Both the position numbers and the translations under genes were made by a program. Positions 43,865 to 55,672 of a stretch of 64,000 nt of DNA are shown here, piece by piece. Location of the stretch: contig NC_065535.1 in NCBI RefSeq assembly GCF_932294415.1, positions 70,301,362 through 70,365,361 of the forward strand. Direction: 5' to 3'. Position 1 is the first letter of the stretch, and each line of letters opens with the position of its first letter. This DNA comes from Quercus robur (lineage: Eukaryota > Streptophyta > Magnoliopsida > Fagales > Fagaceae). The notes beneath the pieces were generated by a model that was given only the letters and a program-made list of their open reading frames with translations, had not been told where the DNA came from and ran no database searches.

Positions 43865-44860
43865 TCGGAAGAATAAGCAAGTAAAGAATCATACAAGTTT
43901 TGGACAGAACCAAGGCCTTGCATGGTCCTCGGACCCAAGCCTCTGGGGAAACCAACTACTTAAAAAGAATCATACAAGTTTTGGACAGAACCAAGACCTC
44001 GCATGGTCCTCGGACCCAAGCCTCTGGGGAAACCAACTACTTAAAAAGAATCATACAAGTTTTGGACAGAACCAAGGCCTCGCATGGTCCTCGGACCCAA
44101 GCCTCTGGGGAAACCAACTACTTAAAAAGAATCATACAAGTTTTGGACAGAACCAAGGCCTCGCATGGTCCTCGGACCCAAGCCTCTGGGGAAACCAACT
44201 ACTTAAAAAGAATCATACAAGTTTTGGACAGAACCAAGGCCTCGCATGGTCCTCGGACCCAAGCCTCTGGGGAAACCAACTACTTAAAAAGAATCATACA
44301 AGTTTTGGACAGAACCAAGGCCTCGCATGGTCCTCGGACCCAAGCCTCTGGGGAAACCAACTACTTAAAAAGAATCATACAAGTTTTGGACAGAACCAAG
44401 GCCTCGCATGGTCCTCGGACCCAAGCCTCTGGGGAAACCAACTACTTAAAAAGAATCATACAAGTTTTGGACAGAACCAAGGCCTTGCATGGTCCTCGGA
44501 CCCAAGCCTCTGGGGAAACCAACTACTTAAAAAGAATCATACAAGTTTTGGACAGAACCAAGGCCTTACATGGTCCTCGGACCCAAGCCTCTGGGGAAAC
44601 CAACTACTTAAAAAGAATCATACAGGTTTTGGACAGAACCAAGGCCTTGCATGGTCCTCGGACCCAAGCCTCTGGGGAAACCAACTACTTAAAAAGAATC
44701 ATACAAGTTTTGGACAGAACTAAGGCCTTGCATGGTCCTCGGACCCAAGCCTCTGGGGAAACCAACTACTTAAAAAGAAGCAAACAAGTTTTGGACAGAA
44801 CTAAGGCCTTGCATGGTCCTCGGACCCAAACCTCTGGGGAAACCAACTACACAAAAGCGC
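43865..44860. repeat. 81-bp tandem array, 12 copies
   Basis: The marker CATGGTCCTCGG recurs at 43921, 44002, 44083, 44164, 44245, 44326, 44407, 44488, 44569, 44650, 44731 and 44812, an exact 81-bp spacing. Because 81 is a multiple of three, two plus-strand frames stay open for 311 and 336 codons as 27-residue repeats. Copies differ mainly at CGCATGG/TGCATGG. Open frames are expected for any stop-free unit of this length and do not prove translation. Confidence 0.95.
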
Positions 44861-46109
44861 CATCGGAGCTCCCTAACTCCCAGTCGACTGCTCGGATGGA
44901 TTATTTATAAATCATCAGACTTGGACGACATTCACGCGCTTATCACAGAATGTCCAACTGATATCCCGGTTAGTTTCTTAAGTTTGATTTATTACAAATT
45001 ATCGGTATAATGCCTGATAGTGCTGACAGATGAGATTTGATTAGATTATGCTTCAAAGTAGCTTTATCACAAATATTCTCAAAGCAACACATACATAGAG
45101 CACATTCGTTCATAAAGTTGTGTTGCCCATTAGATCAACGCTTAAAACATGTAAATCAACTTCCGTTTTTATTACGATGAAGAAATAGTACAGTGTACAA
45201 ATGAAAAGCTGGAATCAGCCCACGTCAAAGCTTACTACATAAGCAAGAAAAGAAAATACAAGAAAGCTGGAGAAAGCCGAGAAGGTATGTCGGAGGAGAG
45301 ATTGGCTACAGCTCCGAGACCTTATTCTTCCCCCACACCCTTACATGCCCATAACTCAGGCAGCCAAAGAGACCCAACTTGAACCTGACACCATTGAAGA
45401 AAAGGTGTAGGGAGTTGAAGGTGATGGGGCTTTCTCTAAATATACGCCTACCGCAAAGCAGAGGCGCTGATGGAGGAAAACCCTTCTTCTGCCGCACCAA
45501 AACTCTGGCATGGACAGAACCTGCTTCGGATTTTGACTAAAAGAGGGGAAGATTCCTTTCCCTCTCGGTGGAGATGGAGTACTCTCCTGAATTTGTGCTT
45601 CCTGTGCCCATGCCTTACTGTTATAAGCCTCATGAAGACACGGCGCTTCTGCGGCGGAGGAAGTTCTTTATTCCCAACCCTCGCTTTCAACATGTTATGC
45701 CAAGAAAGGAGAGCTCCGAATATGGGAAGCGTGATGTGAGAGAAAACTGAAAGAAGGGGTGTTATATATAAAGCAACCATCTCTCCCTCCTATTTATTTG
45801 AAAAGACAAGATGATGGTAGTCAACTCATGCGGCGTCCCAAGGAGCACTACAGACAAAGTGGTCTTGGCTCAACTTCCAACATCAACTGCAACCACAAGA
45901 TTAAAGAACCTCGTAAAGGCGCACTTCGGTCATCGTGACATCAGAGAGTACCACGTGGCCAGAAGTTGCAGAAATATCTCTTAATTCATCGGCTAGGTGG
46001 ATTCGTGGACCCGGGGCCGCTTTGTGTAAGGGCCCAGGTACCTTGGCCGACGCCGAGCAGCAGCCATGACCGAGGACAATCACTGTTGGGCACCTCGGGA
46101 AATGCTCAA
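44861..46109. other. LARD interior without recognisable gene
   Basis: Several short open frames exist on both strands (for example 45448-45780 minus and 45568-45750 plus), but none resembles a retrotransposon or host protein. The stretch CTTCGGATTTTGACTAAAAG at about 45525 recurs near 47322, so parts of the interior are internally duplicated. Confidence 0.5.
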
Positions 46110-46420
46110 AGATAGGGGAAACCAAGTACTGATGCAGACATTGGTCTTGGATAGAACCTAAGGCTTGCATGGTCCTCGGACTCAGGCTAAAAGGGAAACC
46201 AAGTACTAGTGCAGACATTGGTCTCGGACAGAACCTAAGGCTCGCATGGTCCTCGGACCCAAGCTAAAAGGTAAAACCCAGTACCGATAAAAACCCAAGT
46301 CTCGGACTCAAGCCTCTGGGGAAAAATCAAGTACATAAGATAAAACGCATACGTTCTGAACAAAACCCAGGTTTTGCAAAGTCCTCGGACTCAGGCTGCT
46401 TGGGAAGTCAACTTCCCGAA
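46110..46420. repeat. Degenerate copies of the LARD tandem unit
   Basis: CATGGTCCTCGGA recurs at 46168 and 46244, and a diverged AAAGTCCTCGGACTCAGGC occurs near 46378. They carry GGGAAACCAAGTACT and GACATTGGTC links similar to the 81-bp unit. These look like decayed members of the same array. Confidence 0.7.
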
Positions 46421-47049
46421 TGAAGAAATCTCTTGGCTTAAACACTGGAAAGGGATAAGGCTCGCGTATCATGGAGATGATGGAATAACCTAATGATCGG
46501 CAACTTAAGGAGGCCATTCATTCGGTAGGTAACATGTCCTCGGACAGTTACTTTTTACCTCTTATCTAGCACTTGGCCCCCATCTCGGCCAATTTAAGGT
46601 AAGCCTAATTTCTCACTGGTCGGGTTGTTATATCAAATAATAGTAATTCTATTAAAGTTGTGGTGGCGTCTTTTTATTGACAAATATTTTAGCCTTAGTT
46701 ACCATTAATTCAACTGCCATATTATTGTGCCGAGCAGCGTGAATAAACTTATAAAACATGAAAATAGAACATGTAAAATAAATGAATAGTAACTTTTATT
46801 AATATGGAAAATTGTTACAACGTACAAAGAAGGGCTTAAACAAGCCTATACAAAAGTGAACTGTCAAAATAACACTAGCATCCGCAGTACAGATAAGTAA
46901 ATAATCAGCTGCCCTTTAAACTCGCCTTCAAAGCTTTTTCGATCTCTGCCTCAGTGCTGCTCATATCAGGAGAAGATCCTTATACAAAAATAATGAAGGA
47001 GAAGGAAGAAGAATTGGAAGACATGGAAGCACTTCAGCAAGCTCTTGTT

Positions 47050-47189
47050 GCTGAAGAAAGCAAGGGAAAAAGAAGATGGAGGACATAAGTAGGAAGGAGG
47101 AGAAGAAGAGGGAAGCAATGCTGAAGAAAGCAAGGGAAAAAGAAGATGGAGGACATAAGTAGGAAGGAGGAGAAGAAGAGGGAAGCAAT
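47050..47189. repeat. Two-copy 70-bp purine-rich repeat in the LARD
   Basis: GCTGAAGAAAGCAAGGGAAA starts at 47050 and again at 47120. The 70-bp units end GAGGGAAGCAAT and are almost identical. The plus strand is almost purely purine. Confidence 0.85.
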
Positions 47190-47902
47190 GAAAAGAAAGT
47201 AAAAGGAGCAAAAGAGGGAAAAGGGGAGCCATATTAGGTATGCTCATGAAAGAGCGAATGGAGATGACAAGGGAGGTTTTTGACTCAGTCACACCGGAAG
47301 TGGAGTGTGACGAGTCCTTGCTTCGGATTTTGACTAAAAGAGGGGGGAGGCACATCTTGAGTCTTTGCCATCCTTGCCCCGACCGAGCCCTCTCAAGTTT
47401 TATTAGGGCATGGCGTTTCTGAAAAAAGAGGGATTCATTCATGGCCGACTACTATGGTGAATGTATTGTTGGATAAGGAGTAACCAGGCGGAAGAAATGA
47501 GCTATAAGAAGGGCCTAAGGGATTCCGATATGAAAGTATCACCTCTGGTTTTCTCTCTTATATAAGGGAGTAAGGCGAGGGCACGTAACACGTTCTGATC
47601 CCCAAGGAAATCCGTGAATAAATGCGCATCCGTTTCGTTCCCCCACGTTATCGGTAACCGTAAGATTTGGGAGGTCTCGTAAAAGAAAAAAAATTAAAGG
47701 CGTGCTACGGATAACCTAACGGTATAAACGCATCATGCGTAAACCAAGGGAAATATCTCGTAGACCGGCGCATTCCTCGGGGAGGTGAAGAGTCGCCAAC
47801 GTTGATCAAGGGCCGAATTAAATGAGCAGTAATGAAGGCTCGGGGTTACCAAAACCCCCCTCTCCGACCAAGAGGCCGGACAGCAGGGTTTTAAGGGGCT
47901 AT

Positions 47903-48527
47903 TGTGGGGTCCAGTAATAGACGGACCAGGCCCATTTGCTGATGAAGGGTCCAAAGGCCCAAGCCTAAAAGGGTCATGGTCAGAATTCAAGAATAAGGTG
48001 GCCCAACTGGCCCGGAGAAGCGGCCGAGGACAGTGCAGTCCTCGGCTGACCCAAGAAAAAGGGCAGAAAGGTAAAGGGGAGTGCCCGAAGGGGAGTGCCC
48101 GAAGGGGAAATCTAAAATATCTAAGAGAGGCTTCCTTGGCCACCTTTCCCATGCATATCTCTGCGCCTAACAGAACCTTATCCATGAACTTTATCAACAA
48201 CTCTCGACGACTTAGGTCTGAGACTGATGGGACAAGTATCAGTCTTAAAAGGGTCGACCCTACACGTGGACGAAGGAAATTGAACGCGTGCGAGTATAAA
48301 AGAAAAAATATGTAACCTAAAGAGGAGGCTCCTCCAGTCCCAGAGAAAAAAGAAGAAAGGGCTTCAGAGGAAAATACACTGGAACCATGCATAAATATCT
48401 TAACAAAACCACAGCTGGGTAAACACAACTTAGCCTTTCGATCCCACTCTCTACAAATGATATTGTATGGGCCCATTTACGTGCGAACCCAACTCAACTG
48501 TGGTTCAACGCAAATCGTGTGCCTACA
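47903..48527 (+). repeat. 3' LTR of the LARD
   Basis: It is colinear with 43013-43636 apart from one extra T. It is preceded by TTTTAAGGGGCTAT and followed by the AAAAG target duplication. Confidence 0.95.
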
Positions 48528-48532
48528 AAAAG

Positions 48533-50440
48533 TATTTAGGATAATAAACTAGTTTGTAATTCAACTTTATAATAGTTGAGATTCAAGTAAAACTCGACTT
48601 TCTATTCAGAAAAAAATAATAAAAATAAAACTTGACTTTCTAAAGTTAAGTTCTCAGTAATTTAGGGTCTGTTTGGTAGAGGAGTTTGAGTAATGTTGTT
48701 TGTATTTTTTTTTTATATACATGTGGGTGAAAAAGTGTATAGAAATACATGTAATGTTATTTAAAAACTGAAAACATGTGTTTGAGTATGCTTACTAAAC
48801 AAGCACTTATCCTCAGAAGTGATGGTTTGGGGATTTTTTTTTTTTTTTTCTTCAGTCTCATTTATGGGTCTAACTATCTTTTCAATCACACTATTACACT
48901 ATCTTTTTTTTGAGAAGGCACTATTACACTATCTAGTTTAAAAATAAGTAAGGTAGTAAATAAATTATAATTTGTCTCTCTACCTTATTTACATTAACCT
49001 TCCTAACTTTTATAATTTCTTTTTCATTTTTTGAGTTGGTAAATAGTGATGGGGAGATAAATTCGAACAATAAACATAGGGCACCATATAAGATGTATTT
49101 ATCATTGGGTAATTACTTAAATCTCAAAAAAAAAAAAAAAAAAAATTTAAAGCTTATGGCATCCATCTTAGGTTGCTCTTTAAGGTTAAACCAATATGTT
49201 AATTGATTTAATTTTGGTAATTATTTGCTTATAGACTTATAGTTTGGATTATATTGATTTTTTTTTTTTTTTTTGAGAAGGTGTTTATATTGATATATGG
49301 TTGCATTTCAACCAATGAATATTAGTTTCTATTCCAATAAGATTTCGTCTAGTAAATTTAAAAAGTTACAATTTTATCTTTGAAAATTTTAAATGTTTCA
49401 ATTTCGTTCATCTACTGTTGAACTTGTTCTAGCCTTCTAGGCCACCTCAGCTTTTTTTATTTGTCATATCAGCACTCTGTTTGTTACATGCTCCTTTGAA
49501 GTTTAAAGTATTTTAACAGAAAGTGACTCCTTGGGAAATTTTGGAGGAAGAAATTACAACACTTGAACCAAATTTCAAAGACAATAAGTAAATTTTGATA
49601 TATTTTGGCAAACCAATCATGTGATGTCTATTATTTATCAGAGGGAAGAATCCCTTCTTATTTAAATCCTTCAATTTTAATCAAGATAAGAGAGATCGAA
49701 CATTTAAAAAAAATTTAATGATCTTAAAAATGCATATAAAATAGACAATTGGGCCTTCTTGCATATGCTGCATAAGTTGGTCATCAGGCCTGTTGAAATA
49801 GACAGTTGTGATTTTCTTTAAAAATGGGTACCTTAGGCAGGAACTGGTTCAGAAAATTTTCTTTAGTTTTCTCTTGAACGTTCAACGAGGAAAAAAAAAA
49901 AAAGGAGAGGAGGATCCAAGCCTGCAGCATGTGCTGTTGATTTGATGAACACCACAGAAAAAGCGGTTCCATATTCCAGACCCATGGAACTTTTTTCTTG
50001 TTTCAAGAACCAACACTTCACCATTATGGTATCATGATTTAATCTTCTTTTCCTGGAAATCTCAGATTTTCAAGGGGCCAACTCTAATCAGAGATTGATT
50101 TTATAAAATTTGCTTGTCTTTGAACAGCAGGAATATTGATTATCAATACTTCAAAAATGTAACTCAGTTATTAAAACAAGTAGATGGAGGCAACCCAAAT
50201 TAAGATATGCATTAAACAAGAAGATCTTTGTACTGTTACAAATTTCCTCACTGGGCAAGGCTAATTTCCTTCCCCACCACCCCTCCTTCCAAAAAAAAAT
50301 TAAAAAAGCCTAAGGATGATAAACATCCTCTAAACTGAAAATAGAAAAAATAGTACTGCTTCACAACCTTTTTCTACAAACATGTACCTAAGATAGTGCT
50401 GTCCTACATATACAAACTTGCAAATTTAAGTTTTTAGTCA
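48533..50440. other. Intergenic AT-rich DNA
   Basis: No gene is supported. A short segment from about 48664 (AGGGTCTGTTTGGTAGAGG) to 48805 has MITE-like ends. The stretch 49740-50040 may be the 3' flank of the SCC3-like fragment. Confidence 0.4.
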
Positions 50441-51072
50441 CTAGCCGGAGGCCCCTGCACAATGAAAAGATAAAATAGTCAAACACAGAATATATATATA
50501 TATGAAAAAAATATTATCTACAGAAATTATCAAGGAAATACTACCCAGTGCAGAAACAATACAAGATGACTTGTAATTGAATCTAAAAAGATTGTTTGAG
50601 GAGTGACAGATGGAAAATGCAATTTAACCATTCCAATTGAAAAAAAGCCAAGAGAAAAAGTTCATGATGAGGTCCAATGCAAAAGCATCCATCTTCGGTA
50701 ATTTGTTCAATCAGAAATGAGATGATACCACATTTGGCAGGGTATATTTTATTTCATACCTAATGTTCTTGATGCAGCTAAATTATCTACAGCTCTTTCT
50801 GAATCTCCTGTCCTTGTCCATCCTTTGTTTTCCTCTCTTGAAAGTCTCAGTGATCTCAACTTGGATGACCTAATTGAATTTATCAAAGGGGCATCTTCCT
50901 CTTCCTCTTCATCTTGCTTCTCTTCTTCATCTTGAGCGTCTTCTTGGTCATAAGCACTGATAGAATCCTCGTCTTCACTTGAATTGTGCTCATCAAAAAA
51001 GTCTCTTTCCCTCTGTATTGCGCCGCTTGTGAGTACGACCCCTGCGCCTTACAGATACCCCTTCTTTCTCGT
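50441..51072 (-). pseudogene. SCC3: 3' end of an SCC3/STAG-like cohesin gene with a frameshift
   Basis: On the minus strand an exon runs from 51072 (acceptor AATTATATGCAG) to 50760 (donor TTAG-GTATGA). A last short exon follows from 50454 to the TAG at 50443-50441, with phase kept (SRTL-GASG, stop). The first part reads VSVRRRGRTHKRRNTEGKRL. After a run of six T (50995-51000) the frame must shift by one to continue as DEHNSSEDEDSISAYDQED, an acidic Glu/Asp tract and SIRSSKLRSLRLSREENKG. This order of basic patch, GKRLF, acidic tract and SIRSS-KLRSL is what I recall from the C terminus of plant SCC3, the STAG subunit of the cohesin ring. No earlier exon was recognised to the right. The identity is from memory and the copy is likely a fragment. 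Confidence 0.55.
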
Positions 51073-52172
51073 CTGCATATAATTGAACATATTAGTCCTC
51101 ACTTTACAATCAAGAGTCCACAATTAAATAATATGTACATGAAACCAGAGAAATTCATGACTGGGATTTATTAACACGCTAATAATTCGAAAATAAGTAA
51201 CCCTTACAGTTCACACAGTCCAAATACTTAAAAGACTTTCAAATGCACTATAAAATTAGTACACATATATATATATAATAATTTTTTTTTTTTTTTTTAA
51301 TTTGGGGACAAAGCTAGCTACGTCCTAAACCTTAAGATAGAAAAACCATGTATCTCTCGTTCTGCATGTGTATATGTGAGAGAGAGAGATCAGACATAAA
51401 CAAAAGAATAGTGTTTATTATACACACTTCAGAGCAATTTTTGTGAGTGTCTAAAAGTGTGTGCAACAATGTGTATGAAACAGGAATTTCCCAAAACATC
51501 CACTCCAATCAGCACGGCATAGTAGAGGTTAAAGTGGGGCATCCGGTCGAGGAGAAATGGTGCCTATTGCTGTAGTAATTCAAGCACTAGGTGCCACCTC
51601 TCCTGCGACAGGAGCTCCACTGCAACCTCATATCTCTTTCCCAGCTCACTTGATCATCATCTTAATTTGCGTATGCATGTACTTACTAGAAGTTGAAGGG
51701 ATTCATGTCACAAAAGGATGGCCCTAGCGGAGCTTTTGCTTGTATAACCTAGCATGGGCCATCTCTCCTGCGACAGGAATCCCTTAACCTCTTTTCTTTT
51801 CTTCCTTTGCTTCCTATTTCCATGCCTCTCATTATACCTTATAACCTTCATTTTATAGACCAAAATCTGGGCTCTTTCTCTGTCCCTTCATGTAATAATA
51901 TATACAATGAAATTACTCCTATATTGCAATGAAGTTGCTTACATTTTGGTCAAAGTATAAAAGTCTTAGAATTTTTCTACTTCACATTTGAAACTTGCTG
52001 ATAATTCCTTTAGCTTCCTCTTTACGATAACTCTCCTAATACCTTGTAAACCCCACGAAATCTATAGACCAAAACTACCTATTTTCATGGAATATTACAA
52101 TGAAATTACTAGTGCAATGCAATGAAGATTACAGGGGCTTTTGCCGTCATTGAATTGGGTGGGAACGGTCAT
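51073..52172. other. Intergenic DNA with two copies of a short hairpin motif
   Basis: No exon is recognised. TCCTGCGACAGGA, a 5-bp inverted repeat with a 3-base loop, occurs at 51601-51613 and 51776-51788 in a GC-richer island (51490-51800). Confidence 0.4.
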
Positions 52173-53329
52173 AAACACTACAAAAAAGATTGTTATTTGC
52201 GACGAAACTTTTTCGACGACTACAAAAAGCCGTTGGAAAAACTAGCTTTTTCGACGGCAAGTCTCTTTCGTCGACAATTACTCGTCAAATATTAAAACAT
52301 TTGTGACGGCAAAATAAGTCTGTCGAAAATATGATTTTTTTTTGGAGGGAAGTGTTCCCGCCTTACTTTTTGCGACAGAATAAAAATATTTATCGCTAAT
52401 AAAGTATTATTTATGACGACCGGAGAAAAACCGTCGGAACTATTAACACTTGTGACGGCTTTCATGCATCGAAAATACCAAAAATATATTTTTTATGGTG
52501 TTAGTATTTGTGACAAACATTCTTCCATCGTAAATATAGAAGAGAATATTAGCGATAGACATAAAGCCATCAAAAATGGTAAAATATTTTGGAGGGAAAA
52601 TCCCCCCCTTAGTTTTCACATTTGTGATGACATTTATCCATCACAATTATTATTTTTTATTTTTCTAATTGAGTTTGTATTTGCGACGAACATGTTGACC
52701 GTCGTAAATAGTTAATTTGTTTTAAAAGAAAGAATGTATTAGTGATGGACTTGGATCCCTCGCAATAAATAAGATTTGCGATGTACCTAAGCCGTCGACA
52801 ATTATAATTTTTTCAAAGGGGGAATTCATGCCCTTATTTTTCATGTGTTTAACTCTTTTTTTTTTTTTTTTTTCACTATATATTGCATTTGTTATTTGCA
52901 ACGAGCATGTTGGTTGTCGTTAATAGTTAAAATTTTCTTAAGAAAAGAAAGTACTAGTGACGGTAAGGTAAATCCGTCACAATAAAGATTATTTCCAACA
53001 TACATATGGCCATAAAAAATGGTTATTTTCTTTGAATGGTGAATTTTCCTCAATCTTAATTTTAAAAGCTGCTTAAAAACATCTTTCAAGACCCTCCAAG
53101 TACTTAAGGGCTATTTTGGTCATTTTAGAGGTAAAAGGTATTTTGATCATCTTAAAGGTTTGAGGGGCACTTTGGTCATTTTGTAGGTTTTGGGTTGTGT
53201 TTTGGTTATTTTAGAAGTTTTATGGGTATTTCAGTCATCTCCTAGCTTTGATGTCGTATTTCAGCCATTTTGGATGGTCGGATTGTGTCAATAGGGTTAA
53301 TCAAAGTTTTCCATTAGGTGGGTACAACA

Positions 53330-54115
53330 ATATGTGTCCATCATGCAACCAGATAGAGATCCAAAATTTGACCATTGGATTGGAAGAAAGTGATGAAATA
53401 TTTGTGTTTGTAAATTACAGTGACAATCAGATGGCCAGATTGTGAGAACAGAGTAGTCAAATCTTGCAAAAATTCGTCAAAGACTATTAAACTTGTTCAA
53501 TCTTTGGTCAAACTTCAAAGTTGGTTCTAGGACCACTAGATTTGATCAAATTAGGTTGATTAGGGAGGATTTAATTGGGTTTTGGGTATTAGTTAGTGTT
53601 TTAAGGTTTTCTTGATTTTCATGTTTTTATCAGTTTCAAATTTTAAAATAGCAAAACAAGGTAGTCAAAAGTCACATACAAATTCATTATGGTCATTTTG
53701 TAGATTTTGGGTTGTGTTTTTTAGATCATTTTCTCAATTCTTAGTAATGTTTATAGAGTATATAACTATCTTGAAAGAGTATTGAATATTTTTAGTGATT
53801 GAAGTTTCATGATAGGTGGATACAACAACACGCTTTCATCTTATGCCATAATCCGATTTAAAATTTGACCATTGGATTGAAAGAGTGTGATAAAATATTT
53901 GTTTTGATGAACTTTGAGCTCAATCAAACGGTTGGATTGTGAGAACGTGACCAATCAAAATTTCTTGATGTGTTGGTACAATGACACGTCCATAATGTTC
54001 TAGACATAAATCCAAAATCTAACCGTTGGATTGGAATAATGTAATGATATATTGGTGTTTGTAAAGTATGACAAAAATCAGACGGTCGGATTGTGAAAAA
54101 TGAGTAGTCAAAGTT
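53330..54115. repeat. Three diverged direct repeats inside the CACTA element
   Basis: Units near 53310-53455, 53815-53950 and 53975-54110 share the order GGTACAACAA, TCCATCAT-like, AAATTTGACCATTGGATTG, TTGTGTTTGTAAA-like and CAGA-GG-(C/T)GGATTGTGA. They are old copies of one unit of about 140 bp. Confidence 0.6.
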
Positions 54116-54478
54116 TGCAAAACTTGGTCAAAATTAGTCAATATTTGGTCAAACATGGTCAACATTGAAGTTGGGTCTATGACCCATTGGAAAACTGAAA
54201 AATTGTGGGTACATAGTAAGTAATCCCTTCACTACATCCACATCTTCATTTTTTAAATCATCCACAAGTCACATTCACATTCAAGCTTTGGACAATGTGA
54301 AGAATGTCTCTCATCTCTCTTCCTATTTTAAATTGAGATATTGAATAAATAAACAATCTATCTTCTTTTATCAAAAAAGAAATCTTGATGTAAAAAAAAA
54401 AAAAAATGCAAGAAGTGAGATTTCATAGTGTTTCTATCTTTTATTAATAATAATAATAAAAAGTGATATTTCAAAGTG

Positions 54479-54509
<31 letters not shown>

Positions 54510-54821
54510 AAAGTAGTGGCGTGGTTGTCATAAATGAAATAAATAGTTTTGTTATAAAAATAAATAAATAAATAAATGATTTAAAACAAACTCAGCCATG
54601 CCCCTTATTATTATTATTTTTTTTATAAAAAAGAAAACCCCACAATATCTTTTTTATCTTTTAGTAAAAAAAAAAAAAAAAAGAGAAAAAAGAAAAAGAA
54701 GAAAAGACAAAACCCTAACTCCCTAGCACTCTCCCTCTCCCTTTCACTAAAAAACCAGCGCCCCCACCTTTTTTTTTTTTTTTTTTTTCAATCCCCTGCC
54801 TCCCTTGCCCCCTCACTCAAT

Positions 54822-55672
54822 TAACACACCTATTTCACTATTCACTAAAAAACAAGCGCTCCCACCTTTTTTTTTCTTTTCAATCTCCTACCCTCCCTTG
54901 CCCCCTCACTAAATTAACACACCTATTTCACTAAAAAAAAAAAAAAAAACCCTTATCTCCATCTACTGTTCATTCTCATTCTTTCTCCCAATCATAATCA
55001 AACCCAAAAGGTTGGTCTTCTTAGATCCTTATCTTTGGATTTTTTTTTTTTCTTTTTTGTTAATGTATTGTGGTTTAGTAAATTTATTTGCTTGTTTATT
55101 TCATTTATCTAAATTTTGGGTTTGGTTTGGATATACCTCTTTCATAATATATCATCTAATATTGTAGGCAAAGTTCTTGATAGTTTGGTACAAGCCCATA
55201 GTGTAATGTTTGTGTGTATTGGTGGCCTCAACCAATCTATTTCACTATTCACTAAAAAACACCTATTTCACTATTCACTAAAAAACAAGCGCCCCCACCT
55301 TTTTTTTTTCTTTTCAATCCCCTGCCCTCCCTTGCCCCCTCACTAAATTAACACACCTATTTCACTAAAAAAAAAAAAAAAACCCTTATCTCCATCTACT
55401 GTTCATTCTCACTCTTTCTCCCAATCATAATCAAACCCAAAAGGTTGGTCTTCTTAGATCCTTATCTTTGGATTTTTTTTTCTTTTTTGTTAATGTATTG
55501 TGGTTTAGTAAATTTATTTGCTTGTTTATTTCATTTATCTAAATTTTGGGTTTGGTTTAGATATACCTCTTTCATAATATATCATCTAATATTGTAGGCA
55601 AAGTTCTTGATAGTTTGGTACTAGCTCATAGTGTAATGTTTGTGTGTATTGGTGGCCTCAACCAATCTGTTG
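54822..55672. repeat. 430-bp tandem duplication inside the CACTA element
   Basis: The block from TTTCACTATTCACTAAAAAA to GGTGGCCTCAACCAATCT occurs twice, 430 bp apart (marker GCAAAGTTCTTGATAGTTTG at 55168 and 55598). A partial third copy precedes it from about 54745. The copies differ at few bases, so the duplication is more recent than the repeats at 53330. Confidence 0.85.

Larger units (their letters stand above)
43013..48527 (+). mobile_element. Non-autonomous LTR retrotransposon (LARD-like), 5.5 kb
   Basis: The element has 624- and 625-bp LTRs that differ by a single indel (CAGCGGGT versus CAGCTGGGT), TG...CA ends, and a perfect AAAAG target duplication (43008-43012 and 48528-48532). 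The primer-binding site TGGCGCCGTCTGTGGGAA follows the 5' LTR after AT, and a purine tract AAGGGG precedes the 3' LTR. The 4.27-kb interior encodes no recognisable Gag, protease, RT or integrase. It holds an 81-bp tandem array, degenerate array copies and purine-rich repeats. It must rely on enzymes from another element. Confidence 0.95.

Noticed and set aside
43788..44910. Open frames of 311 and 336 codons
   Set aside because: They are translations of the 81-bp tandem array in two frames; a stop-free unit divisible by three gives this automatically.
45448..45780. 110-codon minus-strand frame in the LARD as an antisense gene like that of the Tat element
   Set aside because: The position is suggestive, but the peptide lacks the motifs and coiled coil of the 15440-17724 product and no splice structure was found.
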